Assembly (NCBI RefSeq): GCF_014193895.1
Contig: NZ_BLZR01000001.1
Coordinates: 3,162,001-3,226,000 of the forward strand
Direction: 5' to 3'
DNA from: Clostridium fungisolvens
GTDB taxonomy: Bacteria > Bacillota > Clostridia > Clostridiales > Clostridiaceae
DNA: 64,000 nt
A program made the position numbers and the translations under genes. Below the pieces are notes generated by a model that saw nothing but the letters and a program-made list of their open reading frames with translations, searched no databases and was not told where the DNA came from. Of the stretch, positions 9,583 to 18,423 are shown piece by piece; the stretch's first letter is position 1; every line of letters starts with the position of its first letter.

Positions 9583-10359
9583 CTATTTACATAGATTTTG
9601 CCTAACTTTTTCATAAATCATTATTGAAGCAGCCACCGAAGCATTCAAAGACTCTGCATTTCCTGGCATAGGTATCTTTGCTTTCAAGTCGCAAAGCTTA
9701 TAAATCTCATCAGAAACTCCATTTCCTTCATTACCTACCACCAAAATAATTTTATCACTTAAATCTACTTCATAATAGTTAAAATCCGTATCTAAAGAGC
9801 TTGCCAGGAGCTTAAAACCATCTTCCTTAAACTTTTGTACCACTTCGAGGTTCTTATCTTCTATTATGTTAGTGTAGAATATTGATCCCATTGTACTTCT
9901 AAGAGTTTTATCATTATATATATCAACAGTCCCATCTCTAACAATAATTCCATCAACTGCTGCAGCATGAGCAGTCCTTATTATAGTACCAACATTTCCA
10001 GGATCTTGTAGTTTATCTAAAAGCACATAAAAACTTCCCTTATAATTGTTCTCACTACAGCCAATTTTTATAACCGCTATAATACCTTGCGAATTTTCTG
10101 TACCTGATAATTGATTAAACAATGATGACTTTAAAAGCGTAATTTTATCATCATTAACTTTTAAGCATATGTCTTCAAATCTTTCTTGCTTTGCTTCATC
10201 GATAATAATCTCGTCTATAGCTGCATCAGCTTTTACTGCTTCTTCAACAAATCTTAATCCTTCTATTATATATAAACCAAGCTGTTTTCTATACTTCTTT
10301 TCCTTTAGCTTCTTTAGTTCTTTAAAATGCTTGTTATCATTACTTTCAATTAAATGCAC
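9583..10359 (-). CDS. TrmH/SpoU family RNA 2'-O-methyltransferase
   Basis: SPOUT-fold methylase that transfers a methyl group from SAM to a ribose 2'-OH in rRNA or tRNA. 258 aa. Residues ~10-95 form the substrate-binding SpoU_sub domain (KKYRKQLGLYIIEGLRFVEEA). The catalytic trefoil-knot domain has motif 1 LLDKLQDPGNVGTIIRTA, motif 2 LVVGNEGNGVS and motif 3 IPMPGNAESLNASVAASI. GTG start after AGAGGTG. Conserved position next to pheS in clostridia. The exact target base is unknown (rlmB/TrmH-like). Confidence 0.9.
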   Translation of the reverse strand: MHLIESNDNKHFKELKKLKEKKYRKQLGLYIIEGLRFVEEAVKADAAIDEIIIDEAKQERFEDICLKVNDDKITLLKSSLFNQLSGTENSQGIIAVIKIGCSENNYKGSFYVLLDKLQDPGNVGTIIRTAHAAAVDGIIVRDGTVDIYNDKTLRSTMGSIFYTNIIEDKNLEVVQKFKEDGFKLLASSLDTDFNYYEVDLSDKIILVVGNEGNGVSDEIYKLCDLKAKIPMPGNAESLNASVAASIMIYEKVRQNLCK

Positions 10360-10375
10360 TGCTTACACCTCTGAA

Positions 10376-11041
10376 TTATTTTCTTGATATAAATGATTCC
10401 AATTTCCCCAAATCTTCTGTTGAACCAATAGCAACTAATATATCACCCGCCTCAATTACTTCTTCAGCGTTCGGAGTTATATTTATATCATTTTCTTTTT
10501 TTATTGCCATTACGTTTATTCCAAATCTTGTTCTAAGACTTAAATCTCTTAGGTTATTATTATGCCACTCTTTCGGACTTTCTATTTCTATTATACTATA
10601 GTCAGGTGAAAGATCTATATAATCTAATATAGTTGACGATACTAAATTATGTGCTACCCTAACTCCCATATCTTTCTCAGGAAGTATTACTCTATCAGCA
10701 CCTATTTTATATAAAACCTTAGCATGAAGATCACTATGACCTTTAGCCACAATATATTTTACGCCTAATTCCTTTACTAAAAGTGTAACCATTACACTTG
10801 CTTGAATATTCTCACCTATGGTTATTACCGCTACATCAAAATTTCTAATTCCTAGAGTCTTTAAAGCACTTTCATCTGTAGCATCCATTTGAACTGCATG
10901 AGTCACACTATCAGAAATTTCCTGAACAAGATCTTCATCTACATCAATAGCCAAAACATCATTTCCTAAATCATAAAGAGTTTTTGCAACAGAAGTACCA
11001 AATCTTCCAAGTCCAATAACAACAAATTGTTTATTACTCAT
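10376..11041 (-). CDS. ktrA: Potassium channel regulatory subunit KtrA (TrkA family)
   Basis: Cytoplasmic gating ring subunit of the Ktr K+ uptake system. 221 aa. The N-terminal RCK_N Rossmann domain has the nucleotide motif GLGRFGTSVAKTL and the acidic end of strand 2 (AIDVDED). The RCK_C domain occupies about 140-221, where relatives bind c-di-AMP. It directly follows ktrB (11 bases apart), matching the two-component KtrAB arrangement. Confidence 0.92.
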   Translation of the reverse strand: MSNKQFVVIGLGRFGTSVAKTLYDLGNDVLAIDVDEDLVQEISDSVTHAVQMDATDESALKTLGIRNFDVAVITIGENIQASVMVTLLVKELGVKYIVAKGHSDLHAKVLYKIGADRVILPEKDMGVRVAHNLVSSTILDYIDLSPDYSIIEIESPKEWHNNNLRDLSLRTRFGINVMAIKKENDINITPNAEEVIEAGDILVAIGSTEDLGKLESFISRK

Positions 11042-11052
11042 ATAACTTCCCC

Positions 11053-12399
11053 CTACCCTACTAATATCTTGTCCTCTGGATATTTATAATTTTGTTTTTT
11101 CTTTACTTTTGTTATAGCAACCGCAACAGTAAGAGGACCAACTCTTCCTAGATACATAGTTAATATTATCAGCATCTTTCCAATTAGGCTTAATTTAGGT
11201 GTTAATCCTAAAGTTAAACCAACTGTTCCAAAAGCAGAAGTCGCTTCATATAATAAGTATTCAAAAGGTGCAGATACTTCAGTAATTGATAGAACCATAG
11301 TTACTGACAAAACTAAAGCTAATGCAATACTAAATATAGCAAAGGATTTATAAACAGTCTCTTTTGATACTCTTCTCTTAAACACTTCTGTATCTTCTCT
11401 ACCTTTTACAGTTGATATTAATGTAAAAATTAATATACCGAAGGTAGTTGTTTTTATTCCTCCAGAAGTAGAACCTGAGGACCCTCCTATAAACATTAAA
11501 ATTATAGTAAGAAGTTTACCTGCAGGAGTCATATCTGCAGTAGATATAGAATTAAACCCTGCAGTTCTAGGTGTTACTGATGCAAAAAATGAATTTACAA
11601 GTTTATCTTTTAAATTCATGCCTCTCATAGTTCCAGGGTTATTAAATTCAAATAAAAACATTAAAATCGCTCCGCCAAATACTAAAACTGTTGTGATTAG
11701 AATTACCATTTTCGAATGAAAAGATAACTTTTTAATACCTTTAAAGTTATATATCTCCATCCAAACTGTAAACCCAAGACCACCAATTATTATTAATGCT
11801 GCTGTTGTTAGAATAATTACTGAATTATTATAATATATTGTTAAACTTCTAAAGTCCCCCAACAAATCTATTCCAGCATTACAAAAAGCGGAAACCGAAT
11901 GAAAAACACTATAGTATATGCCTTTTGCCAAGCCAAATTCAGGAATAAATTGTGTAGAATATAAAAGTGCACCAAGCCCTTCTACCGAAAATGTAAAGAT
12001 CAAAATATACCTTACCATTTTAACTAAACCTTGAATACCAAAGGTATTCATGGCTTCTTGCATTACTAGCCTTTCCTTAAGAGTAATCTTTTTACCTATA
12101 AGTATAGCTAATAAAGTTGCAAAGGACATAAAACCTAGTCCACCAACTTGTATTAATATCATTATAACAGTCTTACCAAAATAATTCCAATGAGTGCCAG
12201 TATCTAAAGTTACCAGTCCTGTAACACAAACTGCTGTAGTAGAAGTAAACAGGCTATCTATAAAATTTGTGGCTGTCCCACTTTGTGACGATATAGGCAA
12301 ACTTAACAGAATGCCTCCTATGAGAATTACAATGGCAAATCCCAAAGAAAGAGTCTGAACAGCATTAAATTTAAATTTGTGTCTTAAAGTTATATTCAT
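11053..12399 (-). CDS. ktrB: Potassium uptake membrane subunit KtrB (TrkH family)
   Basis: Integral membrane K+ translocating subunit of the superfamily of K+ transporters. About 448 aa with four repeated M1-P-M2 units. Pore-loop signatures include STTAVCVTGLVTLDTGTHWN, SAFCNAGIDLLGDF, TPRTAGFNSI, and the last loop SAFGTVGLTLGLTP; the glycines that define the filter are present. The start is either GTG at 12408 or ATG at 12399; the ATG sits 6 bases after AGAGGTG and is preferred. Operon with ktrA. No c-di-AMP riboswitch was recognised upstream. Confidence 0.92.
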   Translation of the reverse strand: MNITLRHKFKFNAVQTLSLGFAIVILIGGILLSLPISSQSGTATNFIDSLFTSTTAVCVTGLVTLDTGTHWNYFGKTVIMILIQVGGLGFMSFATLLAILIGKKITLKERLVMQEAMNTFGIQGLVKMVRYILIFTFSVEGLGALLYSTQFIPEFGLAKGIYYSVFHSVSAFCNAGIDLLGDFRSLTIYYNNSVIILTTAALIIIGGLGFTVWMEIYNFKGIKKLSFHSKMVILITTVLVFGGAILMFLFEFNNPGTMRGMNLKDKLVNSFFASVTPRTAGFNSISTADMTPAGKLLTIILMFIGGSSGSTSGGIKTTTFGILIFTLISTVKGREDTEVFKRRVSKETVYKSFAIFSIALALVLSVTMVLSITEVSAPFEYLLYEATSAFGTVGLTLGLTPKLSLIGKMLIILTMYLGRVGPLTVAVAITKVKKKQNYKYPEDKILVG

Positions 12400-12501
12400 C
12401 AATTTCACCTCTACTCCTTACAAGCTTTTTACACATATTAACAATAAAAACAAGCATTTATATCTATTATACAATAACTTGGATTGTAAAAAAAGGGAAT
12501 T

Positions 12502-12866
12502 AAAAAATCGCTGAAGCGAACTTCTTCAGTGATTTTTTTGCGCATCTGCCTTTCCGAATGTATATGAGGAAAATTTGGCAGGCGACATATTCTTCTCTTT
12601 TTATTCTTTAACTTATACTATGTTTTAACTCTGTTACACATTCTTATCTACAGATCTCATTGAATTATAATTTTCTAAAGAATAAAAAAATCGCTGAAGC
12701 GAACTTCTTCAGTGATTTTTTTGCGCATCTGCCTTTCCGGATGTATATGAGGAAAATTTGGCAGGCGACACATTCTTCTTTTTTTATTCCTTAACTTATA
12801 TTATATTTTAAATCTGTTACACATTCTTGTATACAGATCTCATTGAATTATAATTTTCTAAGGAAT
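12502..12866 (+). repeat. Repeat family A, tandem copies 2 and 3 (period 183 bp)
   Basis: Two nearly identical units start at 12502 and 12685. Each opens with AAAAAATCGCTGAAG, whose hairpin with CTTCAGTGATTTTTT has the form of an intrinsic terminator. The CTGCC...GGCAG second hairpin and about 90 bases of AT-rich tail follow. The units differ at only a handful of positions, suggesting recent duplication or homogenisation. Confidence 0.9.
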
Positions 12867-12871
12867 AAAAA

Positions 12872-12894
12872 AAATGCGACATAAAGTCGCATTT
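12872..12894 (-). terminator. Terminator of infC-rpmI-rplT
   Basis: Perfect arms AAATGCGAC / GTCGCATTT with 5-base loop and a long T run on the minus strand, 6 bases past the rplT stop. Confidence 0.85.
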
Positions 12895-12899
12895 TTATA

Positions 12900-13259
12900 T
12901 TAAGCGTTTAAGTGCTTCTTTGCTAATTCAACTAAATCAGTAAATGCTTTTGCATCGTTTATAGCGATTTCTGAAAGCATCTTTCTGTTTATATCAACAC
13001 CAGCTAATTTGATTCCATTCATGAATCTTGAATATGAAAGACCATTAACTCTTGTAGCAGCATTTATTCTTGCTATCCAAAGTTTTCTGTAATCTCTCTT
13101 CTTTAATCTTCTACCAACATAAGCATTTCTTAATGCTCTTACAACTGATTCGTTTGCTGTCTTGAATAACTTGCTCTTTCCACCGTAGTAACCTTTTGCA
13201 AGCTTCAATACCTTTTTATGATTTTTACGAGCGTTTACGGCTCTTTTAACTCTTGCCAT
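12900..13259 (-). CDS. rplT: 50S ribosomal protein L20
   Basis: Primary 23S rRNA-binding assembly protein, 119 aa, full length. Starts MARVKRAVNARKNHKKVLKL and contains GRRLKKRDYRKLWIARINAA. In Firmicutes it represses its own operon by binding the leader upstream of infC, which is present here. Last gene of infC-rpmI-rplT. Confidence 0.99.
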   Translation of the reverse strand: MARVKRAVNARKNHKKVLKLAKGYYGGKSKLFKTANESVVRALRNAYVGRRLKKRDYRKLWIARINAATRVNGLSYSRFMNGIKLAGVDINRKMLSEIAINDAKAFTDLVELAKKHLNA

Positions 13260-13284
13260 ATTACAAACCTCCTACTCCGTATTC

Positions 13285-13482
13285 TTATAGATATGGTAAT
13301 AATTTCTTCATTGCTTTTTCTTGTGCAGTTGAAACGTAAGCAGTTTTTCTAAGATTTCTCTTTCTCTTAGAGCTCTTCTTAGTTAATATATGGCTCTTGA
13401 AAGCTTTAGCTCTCTTCAACTTACCTGATCCTGTCTTTTTAAATCTCTTTGCTGCACCTCTATGAGTTTTCATTTTTGGCAT
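13285..13482 (-). CDS. rpmI: 50S ribosomal protein L35
   Basis: Small basic ribosomal protein, 65 aa, full length; begins MPKMKTHRGAAKRFKKTGSG. 25 bases upstream of rplT and 20 bases after infC in the standard operon. Confidence 0.99.
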   Translation of the reverse strand: MPKMKTHRGAAKRFKKTGSGKLKRAKAFKSHILTKKSSKRKRNLRKTAYVSTAQEKAMKKLLPYL

Positions 13483-13502
13483 TATAGTTTCCTCCTCTCA
13501 AG

Positions 13503-14015
13503 TTATGCTTTTTTAGGAGCCAAAATCATAATCATATTTCTGCCCTCTAGTTTAGCAGGCTTCTCAACCACGCATAATTCTGATACTCTACCTAAAAAGT
13601 TTTCAAGTATCTTATATCCTACGTGTGCATAATCAGCCTCTCTACCTCTAAACCTTACAGTTACCTTAACCTTGTCTCCATCTTCAAGAAATTTCTTGGC
13701 ATTATTTGCTTTGATTTCAACATCGTGTTCTTCAATGTTAGGGCTAAATCTGATTTCTTTAACACTAATAACTTTTTGCTTTTTCTTGGCTTCCTTTTCT
13801 TTTTTAGACTGTTCGTATATGAATTTCCCAAAATCCATAATCCTACTTACAGGCGGATTAGCAGTTGGGGAAATCAAAACCAAATCAAGTTCCTTTTCTT
13901 CAGCTAGTTTTAAAGCTTCTTTTGTAGACATTATGCCTAACTGGCTACCATCATCAGAAAGAACTCTCAATTCTTTTTGTCTAATTTCTTCATTGATTGC
14001 AAAATCTTTATTAAT
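13503..14015 (-). CDS. infC: Translation initiation factor IF-3 (ATT start)
   Basis: Binds the 30S subunit, prevents subunit joining and checks start-codon choice. N-domain (INEEIRQKELRVLSDDG) and C-domain (RGREADYAHVGYKIL) are complete, about 170 aa. The best start is ATT at 14015, eight bases after the GGAGG of the RBS. The in-frame GTG at 14024 overlaps that RBS and is unlikely. ATT starts are characteristic of infC, because IF-3 discriminates against them and so limits its own synthesis. First gene of infC-rpmI-rplT behind the L20 leader. Confidence 0.97.
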   Translation of the reverse strand: MNKDFAINEEIRQKELRVLSDDGSQLGIMSTKEALKLAEEKELDLVLISPTANPPVSRIMDFGKFIYEQSKKEKEAKKKQKVISVKEIRFSPNIEEHDVEIKANNAKKFLEDGDKVKVTVRFRGREADYAHVGYKILENFLGRVSELCVVEKPAKLEGRNMIMILAPKKA

Positions 14016-14054
14016 ATTTTTCACCTCCGGTAGATAAGAACACCTTTATATAAA

Positions 14055-14174
14055 TAATAAAAGGGCGGCATAAAGCCGCCCTCAATTACCACATTCACCG
14101 AAAAAAATCGTAAGTAATTCATAACCTTACTAGCTTTGCTGTAAGGTGAGAAACGGCTGTTTCTTCTTGACACA
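14055..14174 (-). ncRNA. L20 leader / attenuator of infC-rpmI-rplT
   Basis: Firmicute autoregulatory leader in which L20 binding promotes termination. The minus strand shows a pairing leader section with CACCTTACAGCAAAG and CTAGTAAGGT arms, followed by a terminator with AGGGCGGC / GCCGCCCT arms (14062-14082) and a T run before the infC RBS. Confidence 0.85.
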
Positions 14175-14180
14175 ATAAAT

Positions 14181-14209
14181 AATATATCATTTGCAGTAAT
14201 TACTGTCAA
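14181..14209 (-). promoter_or_regulatory. Promoter of the infC operon
   Basis: Minus strand: consensus TTGACA (14204-14209), 17-base spacer, TATATT (14181-14186). Start near 14174, just past the ytxC stop. Confidence 0.8.
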
Positions 14210-14216
14210 TACTATA

Positions 14217-15107
14217 TTAAATTTTTATTTTATTTTTTCCACACACTTTGCAATCATCGCAGTAAGTTACTCTTTCCTCAAACACATTTGATATGGTATC
14301 TAAAAACTCTCTATTTAGGCATAACTCCCTGTTATGAATGATTATTTTTTCAGGACAATTAGTTATAAGACCACTTATTATAACATCTTCTACATTAACT
14401 CCAGCTCCAAGCTTACATTCACTTAAGTCACTTATAAAATCTTGAAATATATCTTTTCCATCACTGTCAGTTATCTTATATCCACCTTCATCTTCTACAA
14501 TTAAATTTACTTCTTCTATTCTGCTCTCCTGTATATCAACAAAGTATTTTAAAAGTTTTATAAATTCTTTGTATTCTTTCTCCACCATATATTTTTCTAC
14601 TACTTTATCAATTATCCTCTCTATTTCCCCTATTAGTTCCCTCATTCTAAACGTAATAAAACCGTTTATATTAATTTCATCATTTTCCTCTATGCAATCT
14701 CTTATCACTTCAATAATAGAATTAATTCTATTCATACAGTAAACACTTGTTTCATCAGAAATGGCTTCTTGCATATTTAGCACACTCATTATATCTTCTT
14801 CAACTTCTAGAAGTTCATCATGCTTTAAGAAAAAATATGTGTCTGTAAGATATTCAAACATTTCTCTTTTCTTAAATACATCTATTACAACTCTATATAA
14901 TATGTTGCTTATATAGAGATATATTATTGATTTTAATCTATCATTATAGTCATCATCATCACAAAATATCTTTACGAAGTGGGTATTATTTTCTAAACTT
15001 TCAGAAATACCAATTGTTATATTTTTTTCTTTAAGCATATTTCTGATATTCTGTATATCTTCTATGAAGTACTGTTCTCCTTCGTAAGCAAGCTTCAGCA
15101 ATAACAT
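14217..15107 (-). CDS. ytxC: Sporulation protein YtxC
   Basis: Member of the YtxC-like family (PF08812), found only in spore formers; molecular role unknown. About 296 aa from the ATG at 15107, which follows AAGGAG with 8-base spacing; the GTG nine bases earlier lies inside the RBS. Mostly acidic and helical, with a C-terminal cysteine cluster CDDCKVCGKNK, possibly metal binding. Its place next to infC is conserved in clostridia and supports the call. Confidence 0.82.
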   Translation of the reverse strand: MLLLKLAYEGEQYFIEDIQNIRNMLKEKNITIGISESLENNTHFVKIFCDDDDYNDRLKSIIYLYISNILYRVVIDVFKKREMFEYLTDTYFFLKHDELLEVEEDIMSVLNMQEAISDETSVYCMNRINSIIEVIRDCIEENDEININGFITFRMRELIGEIERIIDKVVEKYMVEKEYKEFIKLLKYFVDIQESRIEEVNLIVEDEGGYKITDSDGKDIFQDFISDLSECKLGAGVNVEDVIISGLITNCPEKIIIHNRELCLNREFLDTISNVFEERVTYCDDCKVCGKNKIKI

Positions 15108-15371
15108 TCCGCTCACTCCTTTCTTAAATATAGTATGTATTAAAATTTCTCCTATATACAGAAATTAAACATTCACAAATCGACATTGCATAATGATAAT
15201 TTATCTATTACACTTACTTTACTGGGGTTAACACACTTTAATCTCACTATATTTTAATTTAAAAAATTTATTTTTTAATAAGCTTTGACTTATAGGACAA
15301 AGTCAATTTTTATACTAATCTTTAAAATATATTATGTACGTTGTTACAATTAAAATTTAAGGAGTGATATA

Positions 15372-16076
15372 TTGAATTATTGTTTTGTTGATTACAGAAT
15401 CTTACCAGAAGAAGAAAAAAACTTAAGATCTTTAAACGTTGCTATCATTAAAGTACCTAGATGCAAAAACTTATATACTGCTATAGATGGTCACCCAGAT
15501 ATACAGCTTAATATATTGGACAACAATACTGTTTTAGTTCACAAAGATATAACTGAAAATTTTATAGAGGAATTAAAAAATACAGGATTAAATCCGATCT
15601 TTTCACATAAGTGCTTATCTAAAAAGTACCCTGAAGATATAATATTAAATGCTGTTAATCTAAAAGATACTTTTATACACAATATAAAATTCACAGATAA
15701 AATGCTACTAAAATATATCGAACATAAAAGACTTATTAACGTAACTCAAGGATACACTAAATGTTCCTGTGCAGTTGTAAGCGAAAGAGCTATAATAACT
15801 TCTGATATAAAGATACATAACGAACTAATTTCAAATGGTTTTGATGTTTTGCTTCTTCCACCAGGTCATATTGATTTACCTGGGTTAAATTATGGTTTTA
15901 TCGGCGGAACCTGCGGTTTACTTTCTGAAAAGGAACTTGTCTTTTATGGTAATTTAAAAAATTATAAATATGGTGAACTAGTAATAGATTTCTTAAATAA
16001 GCATCAAGTTAAACCTATATTTCTTAGCGATACTCCATTAGTTGATAGGGGTAGCTTATTATTTTTTTCTGCCTAA
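15372..16076 (+). CDS. DUF6873 family protein
   Basis: 234 aa, TTG start eight bases after AAGGAG. The sequence matches the clostridial DUF6873 group (GME-fold-like; the fold is that of guanidino-group-modifying enzymes). Visible features are an early AIDGHPDIQL segment, Cys residues in GYTKCSCAVVSERA, and a C-terminal FIGGTCGLL motif followed by FLSDTPLVDRGS. The Asp-Gly-His and Cys positions look like an active site, but no substrate is known. Stands alone on the plus strand. Confidence 0.7.
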   Translation: MNYCFVDYRILPEEEKNLRSLNVAIIKVPRCKNLYTAIDGHPDIQLNILDNNTVLVHKDITENFIEELKNTGLNPIFSHKCLSKKYPEDIILNAVNLKDTFIHNIKFTDKMLLKYIEHKRLINVTQGYTKCSCAVVSERAIITSDIKIHNELISNGFDVLLLPPGHIDLPGLNYGFIGGTCGLLSEKELVFYGNLKNYKYGELVIDFLNKHQVKPIFLSDTPLVDRGSLLFFSA

Positions 16077-16361
16077 TCCATATATTTTACGCTTATAATG
16101 AATAAATGTTGATAGATATGCATATAATAAATACTTTCTATTTATGTCAAAAAAATTTATAATTCCCCAAACAAAAAACAACAAGTGGTTGTATAAAGTA
16201 GTATTGTGCTGTTATGTTCTAAATACCATACTTTAATATTGACAAACTATAATAATCTACATAAATTGAGATGTAAGTTTTTTGTTTTAATTAAATTTGG
16301 TCATGTTTAGACCACAAATCAGTTATACAATATTAATGATTAAAATAGAGGGGGTACTGCA

Positions 16362-16757
16362 ATGGATTTTAAATTAATAGTTGCTATAATATCAATCACT
16401 TTAGCATTAGTTTTTTATACTATAGGCGTATTTTGGGAAAGAAAAACAAAGATTTTAACAAAGTATCAGGTATGCGTTTTTTGGACTGGTTTTTTATTTG
16501 ATACAGTAGGCACTAGTCTAATGACTATGATTGCAAAGGACGATAATTCTGTAAAATCAAGTCTGGCTCAAAATATACACGGTATAACTGGAGCTTTAGC
16601 AATTTTACTTATGGCGTTCCATGCACTTTGGGCTACTTATGTCATATACTCTAATGATGTTGAAAAGAAAAAGTTTTTTCATAAGTTTAGTATTTTTGTA
16701 TGGCTAGTTTGGTTGATTCCATATTTTATAGGTATGTTTATGGGCATGTCTAAGTAG
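16362..16757 (+). CDS. HsmA family membrane protein
   Basis: 131 aa with four predicted transmembrane helices (about 5-24, 38-56, 73-96, 106-127). Conserved features of the TIGR03987/HsmA family are visible: FWTGFLFDTVGTSLM, HGITGALAILLMAFHALWA. The His residues could bind heme or metal, but the function is not established. GGGGG RBS at the expected distance; own terminator downstream. Confidence 0.72.
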   Translation: MDFKLIVAIISITLALVFYTIGVFWERKTKILTKYQVCVFWTGFLFDTVGTSLMTMIAKDDNSVKSSLAQNIHGITGALAILLMAFHALWATYVIYSNDVEKKKFFHKFSIFVWLVWLIPYFIGMFMGMSK

Positions 16758-16792
16758 CATTAAGGCAACTCAACTTTTGTTGCTACATATTT

Positions 16793-16825
16793 AAAGCTTA
16801 GCTGTATAAGAGCAGCTAAGCTTTT
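16793..16825 (+). terminator. Terminator after the HsmA-like gene
   Basis: AAGCTTAGCTG / CAGCTAAGCTT arms with an 8-base loop and a T run. Confidence 0.8.
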
Positions 16826-16921
16826 ATTGTTCTTTGGAAAATAGCTTGTGCAAGTAATTTATGGTAAAATATCTTTGTATCTACTGTATAAAATAGGATA
16901 TATTTAAATAAAGGAGCATAA

Positions 16922-17494
16922 ATGAATTCAATAGATTCCATTTTCACAAACTTTCCTGAACTAGAAACGGAGAGATTTATATTAAGACAGGTTAAAGCTA
17001 AAGATTCTAAAGATTTATATGAATTGTACTCTGACCCACTTGCTGTAAAATATCAACAAACTGAAGTAATGAGTGATATTGACCAGGCAAAAAAAACAGT
17101 TATAGCTTTTCTTAAAGGATATTCAAATAAGAAATTTATCCGTTGGTGCATTGCAGATAAATTAACTGACAAAGTGGTTGGTTTAATATCCTTGCATAGC
17201 TTTGACATTCTTAATTTCAAAGCAGAAATAGGTTATATGCTGAACAGTAAATATTTTAATCAAAATATAATGACTGAATGTGTAGTAAAAGTACTAGATT
17301 TTGTCTTTAATATAATAAATCTAACAAAAGTAGAAGCATCAATTCATCCTGACAATGAACGTTCCATACATTTAGTTCTTAAGCTTGGCTTTAAAGAAGA
17401 ATTTCTGCTAAAAGGAATTTCTTTTAATTTCAAAACTGCTTTATTTGAAGATAGGGTCATTTTTGCACTTACAAAAAATCAATATTATACGTAA
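16922..17494 (+). CDS. GNAT family N-acetyltransferase (RimJ/RimL type)
   Basis: 190 aa. Opens with the RimJ/RimL pattern LETERFILRQVKAKDSKDLY and contains EIGYMLNSKYFNQNIMTECV (acetyl-CoA binding region) and EASIHPDNERSIHLVLKLGF, the typical end of this family. Probably acetylates a protein N-terminus or a small amine; substrate unknown. RBS AAAGGAG, ATG start. Confidence 0.85.
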   Translation: MNSIDSIFTNFPELETERFILRQVKAKDSKDLYELYSDPLAVKYQQTEVMSDIDQAKKTVIAFLKGYSNKKFIRWCIADKLTDKVVGLISLHSFDILNFKAEIGYMLNSKYFNQNIMTECVVKVLDFVFNIINLTKVEASIHPDNERSIHLVLKLGFKEEFLLKGISFNFKTALFEDRVIFALTKNQYYT

Positions 17495-17549
17495 ATGCCG
17501 CTCTCGATTTGGGCTTGCCATAGATTTACCTTTTAAATGAAACTTATAT

Positions 17550-17600
17550 AAAAAACTACAAGCTGGTAAGGTTACTCTCCTGTACAACTTGTAGTTTTTT
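17550..17600 (+). terminator. Terminator after GNAT gene
   Basis: AAAAAACTACAAG and CTTGTAGTTTTTT pair around a 25-base loop. Confidence 0.75.
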
Positions 17601-17733
17601 ATATTTCTTTTATAAGTTTAAAAGCTATCTCCTGCATATTCTAGAAGGTCTTATGTGGTTATTTTCACTTTATCACTAAAAGAGTACATTAGTATATTTT
17701 CTATGAAGATTTTATCCAAATTACTTTTGTACA

Positions 17734-18423
17734 TTACTTAGCCTTGTTTTCAACATAAATCATATTAGGATAAACCTTTTTCAATTTTGAATCAGGATAG
17801 TGTTTGTCTAAAAATCTCTCAATAGAATTAGAAGCAGGTATTCCACTGTGCCTCTCAGTCCCTCTAAATACTGCCATAGCAGAAATACTAGCGTTAAAAG
17901 TCATAAAGACTACTATGACCCAGGTTATGATTATTCCATTTTTATATGGTATTTTTTCAATAATTGAAGACATACCTGGATAAATTACTTTAATCCAGAT
18001 AACAGATAAAATGCCCCAAAATATACAGTAAAAGAGGTTTGTTCTTCCTTGAATACTAAGTATAATTCCGCTGTACTCCCACGACACCGTGCCAAATATC
18101 ACTTCTTGTATCCAACTGCAAATATATTCAAAGATTCCGCCAACTAAAAATCCACCTATAAAAACAAATATGCTGTCTTTTTTGCGAAGCCAATACAAAC
18201 TTAAAGTTATCGCCATTGACCCAAAACCATAAACCAGATTAAATGGTCCATAAATTAAACCACTTCTGCTTTCTATTCTATGTAGAGTTAAGTAACACCA
18301 TAAAGTTTCCACCAAAACTCCTAATATACTGCCAATAAAGAAAATCCACACTAATTTATAAAAATTGAGTCCTTCTGCAAAAGTTTTATTTTTCTCTTTA
18401 AGTGGATCTTTTGAAAATAACAT
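17734..18423 (-). CDS. Putative ABC transporter permease type IV (PF06541)
   Basis: 229 aa membrane protein with five or six hydrophobic helices. Family hallmarks are GSILGVLVETLWCYLT, RSGLIYGPFNLVYGFG, GGFLVGGIFEYICSWIQE and GTVSWEYSG. These proteins are labelled ABC-transporter type IV, though no ATPase gene is adjacent and the transported substrate is unknown. RBS GAAGGAGAT, ATG start. Single gene. Confidence 0.75.
   Translation of the reverse strand: MLFSKDPLKEKNKTFAEGLNFYKLVWIFFIGSILGVLVETLWCYLTLHRIESRSGLIYGPFNLVYGFGSMAITLSLYWLRKKDSIFVFIGGFLVGGIFEYICSWIQEVIFGTVSWEYSGIILSIQGRTNLFYCIFWGILSVIWIKVIYPGMSSIIEKIPYKNGIIITWVIVVFMTFNASISAMAVFRGTERHSGIPASNSIERFLDKHYPDSKLKKVYPNMIYVENKAK

Larger units (their letters stand above)
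12409..12899. other. Gene-free region between ktrB and rplT
   Basis: 491 bases without a gene. Holds a tandem duplication of repeat family A (12502-12866) and the rplT terminator (12872-12894). The ktrBA promoter should lie in about 12420-12500 but could not be fixed. Confidence 0.7.

Noticed and set aside
12400..12500. c-di-AMP (ydaO) riboswitch before ktrB
   Set aside because: The interval is too short and lacks the conserved core; only AT-rich sequence is present.
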